A DNA stretch of 64,000 bases from Bacteroidales bacterium (GCA_017548545.1 JAFYZW010000135.1:1-64000); one strand, 5' to 3'; shown: positions 26,735-37,000, counted from the first letter of the stretch. Notes: generated by a model from the sequence alone, not told the origin. A program made the numbers and translations.

Positions 26735-28321
26735 ATGAAAAAGTCTATGATATATTCCGTATTTGCAATCATGTTGTCAGCCTCCGTGCTGACAGCATGC
26801 GACGAAGAAACCTTTGCCCCTGATGAACCGAAAGACTGGGCTGGCACTTCCACATTCTTCAACTCTACCGACGAGGCTGGGTTCCAGACCTACTACAACC
26901 CCGCCATCGGACGCTGTGGCGATCCCATGCCATTCTTCGACCAGAAGACCGGGGAGTTCAAGGTGCTTTACCTGCAGGAGTACGAGAACAACGCCACCTA
27001 CAACTATCATCCTATCTGGTGTGTATCCACCCAGGATGGTGCCAACTACGAATCGTTGGGCGAAGTGCTATCCACCGGCACTTCCCCGCTCGAACAGGAC
27101 GCAGCGTTGGGTACAGGCTGTTGCATCTATAACGACAAGGATGGTCTCTACTACATCTATTACACCGGCCACAACCCCAACTGCAACAATGTGGAAGCCG
27201 TCATGCGCGCCACCTCGACCGACTTCAGGACCTGGACGAAGGACAACGCATGGATGCTCAAGGGCGATGACTATGGTTATTCAACAGTCGATTTCCGCGA
27301 TCCGCAGATATTCATGGCCGAGGACGGTCTTTACCACATGGTAATAGCCTCGAATCTGAAGTTTGCCGAATTCAAGTCGGGCGACCTCAAGACTTGGGAA
27401 CACGTCGGACAGTTCCCGATGATCTGGGACCGCATGTGTGAGTGTCCCGACATCTTCAAGATGGGCAACTATTGGTATCTGATATATAGCGAAGGGTACA
27501 GGGCAAGCTGGAGCCGCAAGGTGAAGTATATGATGGCCGAGACATTCGAAGGCCTGAAGTCCTGCTTCTACGATCCAGGTGCCAATTGGCCGAAGGACGG
27601 ACACGAAGGTGTGCTCGACAGCCGTGCCTTCTATGCTGGAAAGACGGCATCCAATGGTACCGACCGATACATCTGGGGTTGGTGTCCCTATCGTACAGGT
27701 GCCACCATCGACGACAAGAATATCAATGTAGGTGCAGGTGGTGAACCCAACTGGTCAGGCGCGCTCGTCTGCCACAAGATCATCCAGCACAGCGATGGCA
27801 CGCTCACTTTGGGCGAGGTTCCAGCCATGGCAGGCAAGTACTCGCAGGCCGAAGCAGCCGATGTCGTGATGTCGAATGGCTACAATGGCGGCACCCTCTC
27901 GGGCGACAATGCCTATGTCCTTTACAGCCGCTTGGGCGATCACAACCACATCTCGCTCACCGTCAAGACCTCGAACAATTGGGACAAGTTCGGTATCTCC
28001 CTCGTTCGTGGCAGTGACTCAAGGAAGTACTATACCATGGTCGTAAATCCTGAATGGGAAGATGGACGCAAGGTGAACTTCGAGCAAGAGGGCGACGAAG
28101 GAAAGGGATTCATCGAGGGCATCGACGGCTATAACTTCCAGCGTCCAGCCGACAATGTCTATCACATCGACATCTATACCGACAACTCAGTCATGGTGAT
28201 GTATATCAACGACGTTTGTGCCTACACCAACCGCATCTATGGTATCCAGAAGAATTGTTGGAGTGTCAACAACTATGGAGGCAGCATCACCATCAGCGAC
28301 GTAACCGTCTCCCAATATTAG
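26735..28321 (+). CDS. GH32 fructan hydrolase (endo-levanase-like lipoprotein)
   Basis: A 528-aa lipoprotein (Cys22, SVLTAC), starting 5 bases after its upstream neighbour. The five-bladed propeller carries the GH32 triad: nucleophile Asp63 in RCGDPMPFFD (the position of the NDPNG motif), Asp189 in DFRDPQIF, and acid/base Glu236 in CECPDIFK. The C-terminal beta-sandwich (about 355-528, HNHISLTVKTSNNWDKFGISLV to the end) is the usual GH32 module. Being lipid-anchored, it likely cuts fructan at the cell surface as BT1760 cuts levan, supplying oligosaccharides to SusC/SusD. The altered NDP motif (GDP) is typical of surface members of the family. Fructan type (levan or inulin) cannot be decided from the sequence. 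Confidence 0.87.
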   Translation: MKKSMIYSVFAIMLSASVLTACDEETFAPDEPKDWAGTSTFFNSTDEAGFQTYYNPAIGRCGDPMPFFDQKTGEFKVLYLQEYENNATYNYHPIWCVSTQDGANYESLGEVLSTGTSPLEQDAALGTGCCIYNDKDGLYYIYYTGHNPNCNNVEAVMRATSTDFRTWTKDNAWMLKGDDYGYSTVDFRDPQIFMAEDGLYHMVIASNLKFAEFKSGDLKTWEHVGQFPMIWDRMCECPDIFKMGNYWYLIYSEGYRASWSRKVKYMMAETFEGLKSCFYDPGANWPKDGHEGVLDSRAFYAGKTASNGTDRYIWGWCPYRTGATIDDKNINVGAGGEPNWSGALVCHKIIQHSDGTLTLGEVPAMAGKYSQAEAADVVMSNGYNGGTLSGDNAYVLYSRLGDHNHISLTVKTSNNWDKFGISLVRGSDSRKYYTMVVNPEWEDGRKVNFEQEGDEGKGFIEGIDGYNFQRPADNVYHIDIYTDNSVMVMYINDVCAYTNRIYGIQKNCWSVNNYGGSITISDVTVSQY

Positions 28322-28362
28322 TATAACGGTCCCCCACCGTCATCCGTCCTGTGGTCCACCCC

Positions 28363-28398
28363 TCAAACCCCTCAAACCCCTCAAACTCCTCAAACCCC
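28363..28398 (+). repeat. Nonamer minisatellite (four units) at the end of the CDF gene
   Basis: TCAAACCCC, TCAAACCCC, TCAAACTCC, TCAAACCCC in perfect 9-bp register. The TCA of the last unit is the stop codon of the CDF transporter on the minus strand, and the KGVKGV C-terminus lies next to it. Same unit as in the GH2 gene and the fructan regulator. Confidence 0.85.
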
Positions 28399-29307
28399 TT
28401 TCACTCCCTTTCTATTCCTCCTTATCTCCTCCGGTTCCACATGCACGGCGACATGTGTCTCCGGCCCAAAACGGCTTCGCAGCAGATTCTCTACCTGCGA
28501 AGCCTTGTCGTGTGCATCGCGCAAGGGGAGGTCGCCATCGACAAGAAGATGGAGCTCGATAGCATAATGATTGCCTATGCGACGGGTGCGCAGGTCGTGA
28601 GGCTCCATCACGCCGGGCACTGAAGCAGCCAGTCGCAGGATCTCAGCCTCCACATCTTCGGGCAGCGACTGCTCCATCAGGTCGCCGATGCCATCGCGCA
28701 ACAGGTTGTACGACACCTTCACGATGAACAGGCCCACGATGATCGATGCCACAGGATCGAGCACCGTCCAACTCTGACCCAGGAAGATGGCGCCACCGAT
28801 ACCCACAGCCGTGCCAATCGACGACAGCGCATCGCTGCGATGATGCCAGGCATTCGCCTCCACAGCCTGCGATTCGAGTTCACGCGCCTTCCTGATCGAA
28901 TAGCGATAAGTTGCCTCTTTGAGTACCACCGAAAGCAGGGCAGCCCAAAGCGCCAGTTTGCCGGGAGGTAGGAGCTCGGCACCATTTATCCACGCGACAA
29001 TCTTCATCACGCCGCCATAGAGGATGCCCAGAGCCACCGCCAGCAACGACACGCCGATGATGGTCAAGGCCAGAGTCTCGTACTTGCCGTGTCCGTAGTC
29101 GTGTCCCTTGTCCCTCGGCTTGCCGCTGATGTGCACAAACACGAGCACGATAACATCGGTCACAAAGTCGCTCAGCGAGTGCACAGCATCAGCCACCATC
29201 GCCGCACTATGGCCCACGATGCCAGCCACGAACTTGAACACGAGGAGTACCACGTTCACGGCACCTCCCACCAGCGTGACCTTATATATCTCCTTGTTTC
29301 TCTCCAT
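28390..29307 (-). CDS. Cation diffusion facilitator (CDF) metal transporter
   Basis: A 305-aa inner-membrane protein of the CDF (zinc/iron/manganese efflux) family. Six membrane segments; metal-binding motifs HSLSDFVTD in helix II (ADAVHSLSD) and HHRSDALSS in helix V, the two His-x-x-x-Asp sites of the family, followed by the C-terminal cytoplasmic domain (EPHDLRTRRIGNHYAIELHLLVDGDLPLRDAH). It should export a divalent cation in exchange for protons. The final residues KGVKGV and the stop codon arise at the edge of a nonamer repeat, so the natural C-terminus may have been altered by repeat growth. The gene is unrelated to the PULs. The metal is not predictable, though the His-His pair favours zinc or iron. 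Confidence 0.9.
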   Translation of the reverse strand: MERNKEIYKVTLVGGAVNVVLLVFKFVAGIVGHSAAMVADAVHSLSDFVTDVIVLVFVHISGKPRDKGHDYGHGKYETLALTIIGVSLLAVALGILYGGVMKIVAWINGAELLPPGKLALWAALLSVVLKEATYRYSIRKARELESQAVEANAWHHRSDALSSIGTAVGIGGAIFLGQSWTVLDPVASIIVGLFIVKVSYNLLRDGIGDLMEQSLPEDVEAEILRLAASVPGVMEPHDLRTRRIGNHYAIELHLLVDGDLPLRDAHDKASQVENLLRSRFGPETHVAVHVEPEEIRRNRKGVKGV

Positions 29308-29317
29308 TTCTTTTCTC

Positions 29318-29428
29318 TTATCACGAATTATAGAATTAAAGAATTATATAATACATCGGTGGAATAGCAAATACAATAATTCTAAAATTCTCTAATTCGT
29401 GATAAATGAAATATCTAATTCGTGATAA
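29318..29428. repeat. Inverted/direct repeat cluster with TTATCACGAATTA
   Basis: TTATCACGAATTA (29318-29330) is repeated inverted at 29393-29405 and again at 29416-29428. Beyond the 13 bp cores the first two arms stay similar for about 36 bp (AGAATTAAAGAATTAT against AGAATTTTAGAATTAT when complemented). It fills the space between nrdG and the CDF gene, and the third copy is followed by a run of A. Confidence 0.65.
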
Positions 29429-29451
29429 AAAAAAATTCAATAATTCGGGAT

Positions 29452-29973
29452 TTAGTCGAATGAGGGATAAGGATTATAGTCAAACTCGACTACCTTGCCA
29501 GCCTTGAGCGACTTCTGTACATCGACAAGGCGCTGGTTGCTTGAGCCACGGAACAGCAAGTCCAGGCTCTTCTTAGCCTCGATGAAAGGACCATCCACGA
29601 GGACATCGAGGTAGGGGAGCATACGGCTCATGGCAGGATCGGCCACCACCTGTTCGAAGAGGAAGCCCGTATAACACCAGATGCCCTTGTGCAGTTCCTC
29701 GCGGATACGACGTGCCAGCTCCGTAAAAGCCTCGGGCTGATACATCGGATCGCCGCCGCTGAAGGTGATGTCGCCCTCCGCATATTTCAGTTCTTCCATA
29801 ATCTCGTCGATACTCACTGTATGACCAGCAGTGAATGACCACGTCTCGGGGTTGTGGCAGCCGGGGCAGGCATGACGACAGCCTGCGCAATATACACTCG
29901 TGCGCCAACCCGGTCCATCGACCGTAGTGTCTGAAACAATCTTCATCAGTTGGATGGTAAGGTTTTTCTCCAT
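29452..29973 (-). CDS. nrdG: Anaerobic ribonucleotide reductase activating protein
   Basis: A 173-aa radical-SAM activase. The ATG at 29973 is chosen because homologues begin near MKIVSDTTVDGPGWRTS and because the promoter ends just upstream; an ATG 69 bases earlier lies before the promoter. The radical-SAM cluster is Cys32-x3-Cys36-x2-Cys39 (CRHACPGCHNPETW), followed by GDITFSGGDPMYQPEA. It generates the glycyl radical on NrdD to allow dNTP synthesis without oxygen, fitting an obligate anaerobe. The large subunit gene nrdD is not in this window: upstream is a TlpA-type gene with its own terminator, so nrdG stands alone here with its own promoter. Confidence 0.92.
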   Translation of the reverse strand: MEKNLTIQLMKIVSDTTVDGPGWRTSVYCAGCRHACPGCHNPETWSFTAGHTVSIDEIMEELKYAEGDITFSGGDPMYQPEAFTELARRIREELHKGIWCYTGFLFEQVVADPAMSRMLPYLDVLVDGPFIEAKKSLDLLFRGSSNQRLVDVQKSLKAGKVVEFDYNPYPSFD

Positions 29974-30007
29974 AATCAATGATGTCAGTATTTTCGTTTT
30001 GTGGGCG

Positions 30008-30040
30008 CAAATATACGGATATTTTCTGACATTCCAAAAC
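30008..30040 (-). promoter_or_regulatory. nrdG: nrdG promoter
   Basis: On the minus strand TTTG (30040-30037), 21 bases, TATATTTG (30015-30008): a full consensus match, 35 bases before the ATG. Confidence 0.75.
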
Positions 30041-30078
30041 ATTTGCCCTTTTTATGCAGCAAAAACATCATAAAAGAA

Positions 30079-30109
30079 AACCGGACTTCATCACGAGGTC
30101 CGGTTTTTT
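30079..30109 (-). terminator. Terminator after the TlpA-type gene pair
   Basis: AACCGGAC (30079-30086) pairs with GTCCGGTT (30098-30105), flanked by A and T runs on both sides, so it could work in both directions; the genes entering it run on the minus strand. Confidence 0.8.
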
Positions 30110-30157
30110 GAAAATAAGTGGATGTCTGTGTTCTATTATGAGAAATTGGTCTTCTAT

Positions 30158-31279
30158 CTATTTCTTGCAATACTTGTCAAGGAGCTCATAGAAGGCTGGA
30201 TCTTCGCCAATGATGGTCTTCACGATCTTGCCATCGGCATCGATGAGGATCTTGGTGGGATAGCCCTGGATGCCATACAGTACCGACACATCGTTCTTAT
30301 CGGTGCCGTTGAATGCCTGGAGCCATGGCATCTGCTGTTCCTCGAGGGCTGCACGCCACTTCTCGTCGGTGTCGTTGCAGGCAATCGAAAGGAACTCTAC
30401 CTTCTTGCTGTACTTCTTGTAGGCTGTCTTCATGTCGGGAATACCCTTGATGCACCATACGCACCACGAGCCCCAGAAGTCGAGCACAAGGGCCTTGCCA
30501 CGCAGGCTGCTGAGGGTGATCGGCTTGCCATTGGGGTCGAGAACCGTGAAGTCGGGAGCCTCGGCGCCCTCCACGCAACGCTGCTGGGCTGCCTCGCGTG
30601 CCTCTTCGGCTGCAATGCGGTCGAGGCGTGACTGGATGTAAGGCGACAACTTGCCGTTGCGAACCGCGGGAGCGAGCTTCTCGACAGCAGCCTTGTAATC
30701 GGAACCATCGAGCGCACTGATGATATATGCCGACACATCCTGATCGGGATGCGATGCTGCCCAATCCTTGGCGGCCTCGCTCATCTTGCCCATCAAGGCC
30801 TCATATTCACCCTGCATTATCTGCATGGCCGAATCGGTGGCGGTGCCATTTTCATGCATTTCGCGGGCACGATCCATAATCCCGCTGATTTCACGCTGAT
30901 AGTCGGTGATGGAACGATCGTAGGTGTTGTAATCCTCGTAGAACTTGCTGCCCGAGAAGAAATACTCGTCCATCGTGCCATCGATGCGAACATATTCGCC
31001 AGGCACAAGCAAGACGGAGAGGTTGCTGTTCTGTCCCTTTGGCATGAGGGCAATCAGACGCAGCTGGGAGGGGTCCTTGAGGTCATAAACAAAGTCGCCA
31101 TTGGTGACAGCGATGGTGTCCATATAGTCCTGACGACTGAAACTTTCGTTGATTACATAGACGATGAGCGAATCGGCATCGAGTCCGTCGAGATGACCTG
31201 TAAGCTGATGCTCGGGTGCCTTCTGCCCACATGAGGCAAGAAGAACGGCTGCACTGGCAGCAAAAAACATTTTTTTCAT
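30158..31279 (-). CDS. TlpA-type thioredoxin lipoprotein with DUF4369-like N-terminus (373 aa)
   Basis: Lipoprotein signal MKKMFFAASAAVLLASC (Cys17). The N-terminal beta domain (HQLTGHLDGLDADSLIVYVI, about 22-125) resembles DUF4369, followed by a helical linker rich in Ala and Glu, then a TlpA/AhpC-type thioredoxin domain (about 235-373) with redox motif Cys273-Val-Trp-Cys276 (FWGSWCVWC) and cis-Pro region GYPTKILIDADG. It should reduce or shuffle disulphides in the periplasm, anchored to a membrane. It is the last gene of the operon SusC, SusD, TlpA, TlpA; the other TlpA paralogue is 15 bases upstream. What a SusC/SusD pair does with two thioredoxins is not known; peptide or glycoprotein substrates are a possibility. 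Confidence 0.88.
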   Translation of the reverse strand: MKKMFFAASAAVLLASCGQKAPEHQLTGHLDGLDADSLIVYVINESFSRQDYMDTIAVTNGDFVYDLKDPSQLRLIALMPKGQNSNLSVLLVPGEYVRIDGTMDEYFFSGSKFYEDYNTYDRSITDYQREISGIMDRAREMHENGTATDSAMQIMQGEYEALMGKMSEAAKDWAASHPDQDVSAYIISALDGSDYKAAVEKLAPAVRNGKLSPYIQSRLDRIAAEEAREAAQQRCVEGAEAPDFTVLDPNGKPITLSSLRGKALVLDFWGSWCVWCIKGIPDMKTAYKKYSKKVEFLSIACNDTDEKWRAALEEQQMPWLQAFNGTDKNDVSVLYGIQGYPTKILIDADGKIVKTIIGEDPAFYELLDKYCKK

Positions 31280-31294
31280 TAGGTGGTTGGAGTT

Positions 31295-32458
31295 TTACTT
31301 GAACAGTTTGGCAAGCTCGGCATCGAGCTGCTCGTCGGTTTCGATCTTGGCGACAATCCTGCCCTCACGATCGATGAGGTACTTGGTGGGAAGATAATGC
31401 ACGCAGTAGCGTTCGCTGATGTCCTTGCTCTTGTCGTAGCCCTGGAACTTGCCATCGGCATCGGTAAAGACCTGCAGACCACGCAAGGTGTGAAGGAAGG
31501 CTGTGGTGCCGTCCTTCTTGGCGGCCTTGACAGCCTCCTCGGGGTTGCTGTCGTTGTCGGCTACGCAGAACACCTCGAAGCCCTTCGTGTGATACTTCTT
31601 GTAGAGAGCCAGCACATGCGGCATGGAGGCGCGGCAGGGCACACACCACGATGCCCAGAAATCGACGAGGACCACCTTGCCACGATAGTCGGAGAGGCGG
31701 ATGCTGTCCTTGCCGAAGAGGTTCGGACCTTCAAGCTCGGGAGCCTCGTGACCGGGCTGGACGTTCTCAAGCGCGGTGATTTCGGCCTTCACCTCATCGA
31801 GGATGCCACTCTGCTTGATCTCGTCCGAGAAACCATCGTAGAGCGCCTTGTTCTCTTCATAACCCTTGTTGCCGACGATGAAAGTCATGTACTGGGCAGC
31901 AGGATATGAATTGGGGTGCGACTTCATAAACTCGACAATGCAATCCTCGATATTCTTGTTGATCGACTCGATCTGCTCATCGATGGCCATATATCCCTGT
32001 TGGTCGTCAGCCTCCTGCGCTGCCTTTTTCTGCTCATAGAGGGTGTTGAGCTGCTCGGCAAATTCCTTGTGGATGGCATCCATCTCGTTCTGCTCGTCAT
32101 TCGAAGGAGAACCGGTCACCACGACCTGTTCCCAGTTGGCAGTATCGATGGCTACGGTAAGTTGGCCGGGATTGATCCAGAAACGGGTATATTTGACGTT
32201 CTGGTAATCCTTCAAATCCCCTTTGTAAACAATAATATATGTGGGTTTTTCGATAGAGCCCTTGAACTGGAATTTGCCATCCTTGACGACAGCAGTGTCG
32301 TTTGTTTCGTTACCTGGAGTGCCATAATAGAGGCAGACTTCCTCACCCTCGTAGGCATTGATGGTGCCATTGAGGGTAAATGCATTGGGATCGACCGGCT
32401 TCTGTGAGCAGGCGGCGAAGAGCAGCGCAACGGCTGCCAATGAAATAAGTTTCTTCAT
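31295..32458 (-). CDS. TlpA-type thioredoxin lipoprotein with DUF4369-like N-terminus (387 aa)
   Basis: Lipoprotein signal MKKLISLAAVALLFAAC (Cys17). Layout as in the downstream paralogue: DUF4369-like beta domain (AFTLNGTINAYEGEEVCLYYGTPGN), a charged helical linker (EFAEQLNTLYEQKKAAQEADDQQGYMAIDEQIESINKN, which could be a coiled coil), and a thioredoxin domain with the active Cys272-Val-Pro-Cys275 (FWASWCVPC) and the cis-Pro motif YLPTKYLIDREG. The CVPC motif is the usual TlpA form, unlike CVWC in the paralogue, suggesting different redox potentials. It follows the SusD gene by 18 bases. Likely acts on disulphides in the periplasm, possibly of imported peptides or of the transport complex itself. 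Confidence 0.88.
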   Translation of the reverse strand: MKKLISLAAVALLFAACSQKPVDPNAFTLNGTINAYEGEEVCLYYGTPGNETNDTAVVKDGKFQFKGSIEKPTYIIVYKGDLKDYQNVKYTRFWINPGQLTVAIDTANWEQVVVTGSPSNDEQNEMDAIHKEFAEQLNTLYEQKKAAQEADDQQGYMAIDEQIESINKNIEDCIVEFMKSHPNSYPAAQYMTFIVGNKGYEENKALYDGFSDEIKQSGILDEVKAEITALENVQPGHEAPELEGPNLFGKDSIRLSDYRGKVVLVDFWASWCVPCRASMPHVLALYKKYHTKGFEVFCVADNDSNPEEAVKAAKKDGTTAFLHTLRGLQVFTDADGKFQGYDKSKDISERYCVHYLPTKYLIDREGRIVAKIETDEQLDAELAKLFK

Positions 32459-32476
32459 TATCTTTCGTTTTTATGA

Positions 32477-33982
32477 TTAATTGCTTGTGGCATAACCCGG
32501 ATTCTGGTCGGAAGTGGATAGTGCCGTGTTGTAGGAGAACTCATCGGCAGGGATGCCAAGTACGCTGTACTGCTTGTTGATGGCCGTGCCGCTTTCGTCG
32601 GCATAATTGTAGTTGAAGGCGAGGACGATATCGGCGGGCATGCGCATCATGAGGCTGAGTTCGCGTCCGTTCTCGCAGAACAGGTTGCGCAGGTATTCGT
32701 TGAAGATCTGCTCAAGCAGGGAATGCTGATCGACGGCGAGGTCGGCCGTGGTACTGAAGTCGGTATAGCCGGCATGCTCGAGCACCGTCTTGAGCAATGC
32801 GATCGACTCGGTGTTGTAACCCATTTGCGCCAAGGCCTCGGCACGCATCAGATAGAACTCGGTGAGTCGCATCTCGACATTGGTCTCCTCTATATCATCG
32901 GCATCCAATACCGTAGGATCCAAATGCTTGCAGACGATGTAGCTATCGACAATCAGCTCAGGCATATCGAGGCCCAGATAGGCCAGATACAGCAAATACA
33001 GGGTCGAATCGACAGTGTGCAGGAAATTGGTATCCATGCGCGGGTCGTCCTGATAGAGGGTGGCGAAGTTCTTGGTGGGCAGCCACTGTGCCGAGCCACG
33101 ATAATAATACTCCTCGTAGTTGGCGGTCTGCCTCTCCTTCGGCTGGATGCCGAACATCACCTCTTTGCTGGCCAGGCCCTTGACGTGGAAGATGTCGGTC
33201 TGCCGTTCCTCGAGGGTATAGGGACTGTTGCTGATGATGTCGGCACAGAGGTCGGCGGCCCCCTGATAGTCGCCCTTCATCATCAGGACGCGTGCCTTCT
33301 GCCCCTTGGCCACCCACTTGTTGGTGTAATGATTCGGATTGACATCGGGAGCATTCTGGATGGCATAATCGAGGTCGGCAAGGATGAAGTCGTACGACTC
33401 GCTGACCGTCGAGCGTCCACAGGGCATGTTGGATGCCGTAACGGCCTCGTCGCGGATGATGAGTCCATAGGGGCTGCTCTGGTCCCAGTAGTATCCGAAC
33501 CATTCGAAGAGCTTGGTGTAGGCAATGGCACGCATCAGGCGGGCTTCGGCCACAATCGAACTCTTGCTCACGGTGGTGAACCATGCATCGTTGGCCCCCT
33601 CAAGCTGGTCGATGACAGCATTGGCGGCAACGACAGTCTTGTAGAGCGGCTGCCAGATATACAGGTTATACACCGAGCTGTAATAACCAGGATGCGTCTC
33701 GAGCATATAGTCGCCCTGGTAATAGCCCAGCACGCCTGCAAAGTCGGCGGGCAATGCCTCATAATAGGTGGCAACGCCTGTCGATTCGACATCATAATTG
33801 TCCACCTTGCACATGGCAAACTGATAATACACGCCATTGAGGGCTATCTGAGCCGTCTTCTGATCGACGATAAGGTTACCGTCCACCTTGCTTTGTGTCG
33901 GCAATTCGTTGAGTGGATCGGAGCAGGAAGCCGCAGCCAGCATCAGTCCGGCCAAGCCAATATATAATGAATACTTTTTCAT
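32477..33982 (-). CDS. SusD/RagB-type lipoprotein (ECF-controlled locus)
   Basis: A 501-aa SusD homologue; the ATG at 33982 is the start because it is preceded by a GGAAGA Shine-Dalgarno-like sequence and begins the SPII signal MKKYSLYIGLAGLMLAAASC (Cys20); the codon three before it is TTG. SusD features are SDPLNELPTQSKVDGN, ARLMRAIAYTKLFEWFGYY, NKWVAKGQKARVLMMKGDY, MRLTEFYLMRAEALAQMGY and an acidic QNPGYATSN C-terminus. It is 28 bases downstream of the STN-type SusC. The ligand could be a glycan or, as for RagB, a peptide; two thioredoxin genes downstream make the second reading worth considering. Confidence 0.92.
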   Translation of the reverse strand: MKKYSLYIGLAGLMLAAASCSDPLNELPTQSKVDGNLIVDQKTAQIALNGVYYQFAMCKVDNYDVESTGVATYYEALPADFAGVLGYYQGDYMLETHPGYYSSVYNLYIWQPLYKTVVAANAVIDQLEGANDAWFTTVSKSSIVAEARLMRAIAYTKLFEWFGYYWDQSSPYGLIIRDEAVTASNMPCGRSTVSESYDFILADLDYAIQNAPDVNPNHYTNKWVAKGQKARVLMMKGDYQGAADLCADIISNSPYTLEERQTDIFHVKGLASKEVMFGIQPKERQTANYEEYYYRGSAQWLPTKNFATLYQDDPRMDTNFLHTVDSTLYLLYLAYLGLDMPELIVDSYIVCKHLDPTVLDADDIEETNVEMRLTEFYLMRAEALAQMGYNTESIALLKTVLEHAGYTDFSTTADLAVDQHSLLEQIFNEYLRNLFCENGRELSLMMRMPADIVLAFNYNYADESGTAINKQYSVLGIPADEFSYNTALSTSDQNPGYATSN

Positions 33983-34010
33983 TTCTTCCAATTATTTATG
34001 TTGACAATCT

Positions 34011-37000
34011 TTAGAACGCAACGCGCACGCCTACGGTGAAACTCTTGGTGGTCGGGTAAGCCGAGACGTCACGACCGCCACCGATAATGCTGTATGGGTC
34101 GTCGCTCACGGCAGGATCCGGTCCCGGATAGCTCGTGATGGTGAACAGGTTGGTGCCTGTGCAATAGACCGAAGCGTTCTGCAGGCCCAGTCTCTTGCAG
34201 ACCTTGGGTGCCAACGCGTAGCTGAGCGAGAGGCTCTGCAGCTTCAGATAGGATGCGTCATAGACATTCTGGTCGGTGAGCATATAGGTGGTGTTGTAGG
34301 TGCTGGCAGGACGACCGGTGTAGTTGCCATAGCTCGATGCTTCGAGCACACGCGTCGAACGGTTGGCAGTGCTGCTGAACGAGCAGTCGTTGACGTCCTT
34401 CTGATAAATTAGGTCGTTGCCATAGCTGAACGTGAAGCCGGCAAGCAGCGACCAGTTCTTCCAGGAGAGCGTAGTATTGAAACCGCCGAAGAAGTCGGGC
34501 GTACAGTTGCCGATCTCATCCTCATAATAATAGCCGGTTTCGTCCAGACGGTACATCACCGAGCCGATGCCCAGGTCCGACTCCATATATTGCCACATCG
34601 AGAAGCGCTGCATGTAGTCGAGCAGCTGCTCGTCGTTCTCGATCAGACCGTCGGTGGGACGGCCGCAGAGGATGCCGAGCGACTCACCCTCCTTGACCAG
34701 CGAAGTGCCCAGATTGAGGGCATTGCGGTCGGTGGCATCCGAGTAGTCGCCTCCGATGTTAAGCACCTTGCTGCGGTTGAAGGCGAGGTTGAACGCTCCG
34801 CTCCACTTCCAGTCTTTCGTGCGGATGATGTCACCATAGACCTCGAACTCGAAGCCGCGGTTGCGTATCTTGGCGATGTTGCTGGTATAGGTCGAATAGC
34901 CGGTCGAAGGTGCTGCCGAGATGCTCAGCAATGCGCCATCGGTGGTCTTGAAATAGTAGGCGATGGTGCCGCCCAGACGACCTTTGAAGAACGAATAGTC
35001 AAGGCCGAGGTCATACTGTGTGGTCTCCTCCCAACGAATATCGTCGTTGCCGAGCTGCGAAGGATAGAGCGCGTTGCTGCCGGCATAGTCGCCCGGGGTG
35101 AAGAGGGTAAGGAACTGGTAGGACGCGATGTGCTGCGTACCGGTAATACCAGCCGAAGCGCGAAGCTTGATCTCGTCGATCCAGGTGGCATCACGCAGCC
35201 ACTTCTCCTGATTGATGCGCCATGCTACAGCGCCCGAGGGGAACCAGCCCGTGCGATGACTCTTGGCGAACTTGCTCGACGTATCCGAACGACCAGTGAA
35301 GGTGAAGAGGTAACGCTCGAAGAGGACGTAGTTCAAACGCGCGTAGAACGACAGCAGGGCGGTGGTGCTCGACGGGTTGGAACCTGCCACCGTCGTGGCG
35401 AAGGCGGCAGAGCTAAGGTTGTTCAGATAAGTATCGTCGGGATAACCCTTGCCGGCAGCCGAGAAATAACTCAGGCGCTGCTCTTCCCACGACTGACCCA
35501 CGACGGCATCGAGGCGATGGTTCTCGTTGAACATCTTATTATAGGAGAGGGTGTTCTCCCAGAAGACATTGGTGCTGTTTGACTCCGACTGTGAGCCCTG
35601 TCCGTTCTCTGAATCGGAGGCACCATAGTAGCCGCCCACCATCACGAACGACGGCGTGTAGTTCACCTGGTTGTAGTTGCTCCAATCGACCGAATAGACG
35701 GTCTTGAACTTGAGGTCATCCAGCAGGTCGATGGTCAGGCCGATGCTGCCCTTGATGCCGTAGGTGCGGGCAAGGTTGGTCGATTGCGAGACCGCCAAAG
35801 GGTTCTGGAAGCCCATGTAGCTGGAGCCAACGCCACCGATCGACGAATAATCGGAGAACGAACCATCCTCGTTATACATGGGGAGGATAGGAGGAGCAGC
35901 CATCGCCTGCGAATAGGCACCCGAGTTGATGTTGTTCTTCGTGTAGCTGTACATCACGTTGCTCGCGAAGTGGATTCGCTTCGTGATGTCGGCATCGAGG
36001 CTGGTTTTGCCCGAAAGACGGCGGAAATCGGTCTTGATGATTGTACCGTCCTGCTGGCTCATCGAGATCGAGGTATAGTAGCGCGAACTCTTCGAGCCAC
36101 CCTGCACGCTGAGGTCAGCATTGTGGGCTGTGCCCGTACGGAGCACCTCACCCAACCAGTCGGAATTGGCGTTGCCAAAGGCCGGCAACTGGTCGAGCAT
36201 GCGTTGGGTGCTACTGATATGGCTCGCCACAGCCGAAGCCGTCGAGGGGTCGAGCTCCATCAGGTGGTTCATGTTGTTGATTGATGTCTGGTACGACTGT
36301 GTCAAAGCCGCAATGTACTGTTCGCCGTTCAGGAGCTTCTCCTTCACGGGATTGACCACACTGTACGAATAGTTGAAGTTGATGGTAGGCTTCTGGTCGA
36401 TGTTGCCGCGCTTGGTGGTGATGATCACGACGCCATTGGCAGCCTTCGAACCGTAGATGGCCGTAGCCGAAGCATCCTTCATGATGGTGATGCTCTCGAT
36501 GTCGTTGATGTTGAGCCCGGCAAGGTTGTTCAAGCCACGGGTATAGTTGCCCGAGATGGTGTTGTTGAAATCCTCGCCATAGTTGGCAGCCTCGATGGGA
36601 TTGACCTGTTCGCTGACCGTCGAGGCGATATAGTTGTTGTTGATTTCGGTGGGGATACCATCGATGACGTAAAGCGGGTCGGCAGAGCCCGAGAGCGAAG
36701 CGCCGCCACGGATGCGGAAACGTACGGCACCGCCTGGAGCACCATCTGACTTGGTAATGTTCACACCAGCCACCTTGCCGATCAGGGCATCATCTACGGT
36801 AACCGAAGGCAGGTTCTGGAGCTCCTCGCCCTTGACAGTCGATACCGAGCCCGTCAGGTCCTTGCGGAGCGTACTACCGTAACCCACCACGACGGTCTCT
36901 TCGAGGCTTTCGGTACTTTCACGCAAAGTGATGTTCAGATTGTCCTTGATGTCAACGACCTTGGTGACATAGCCGATGAAGCTGATCATCAGCTGTTCTG

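Noticed and set aside
28351-28623. 90-codon plus-strand frame starting in the nonamer repeat
   Set aside because: Translation of the repeat followed by the antisense of the CDF gene.
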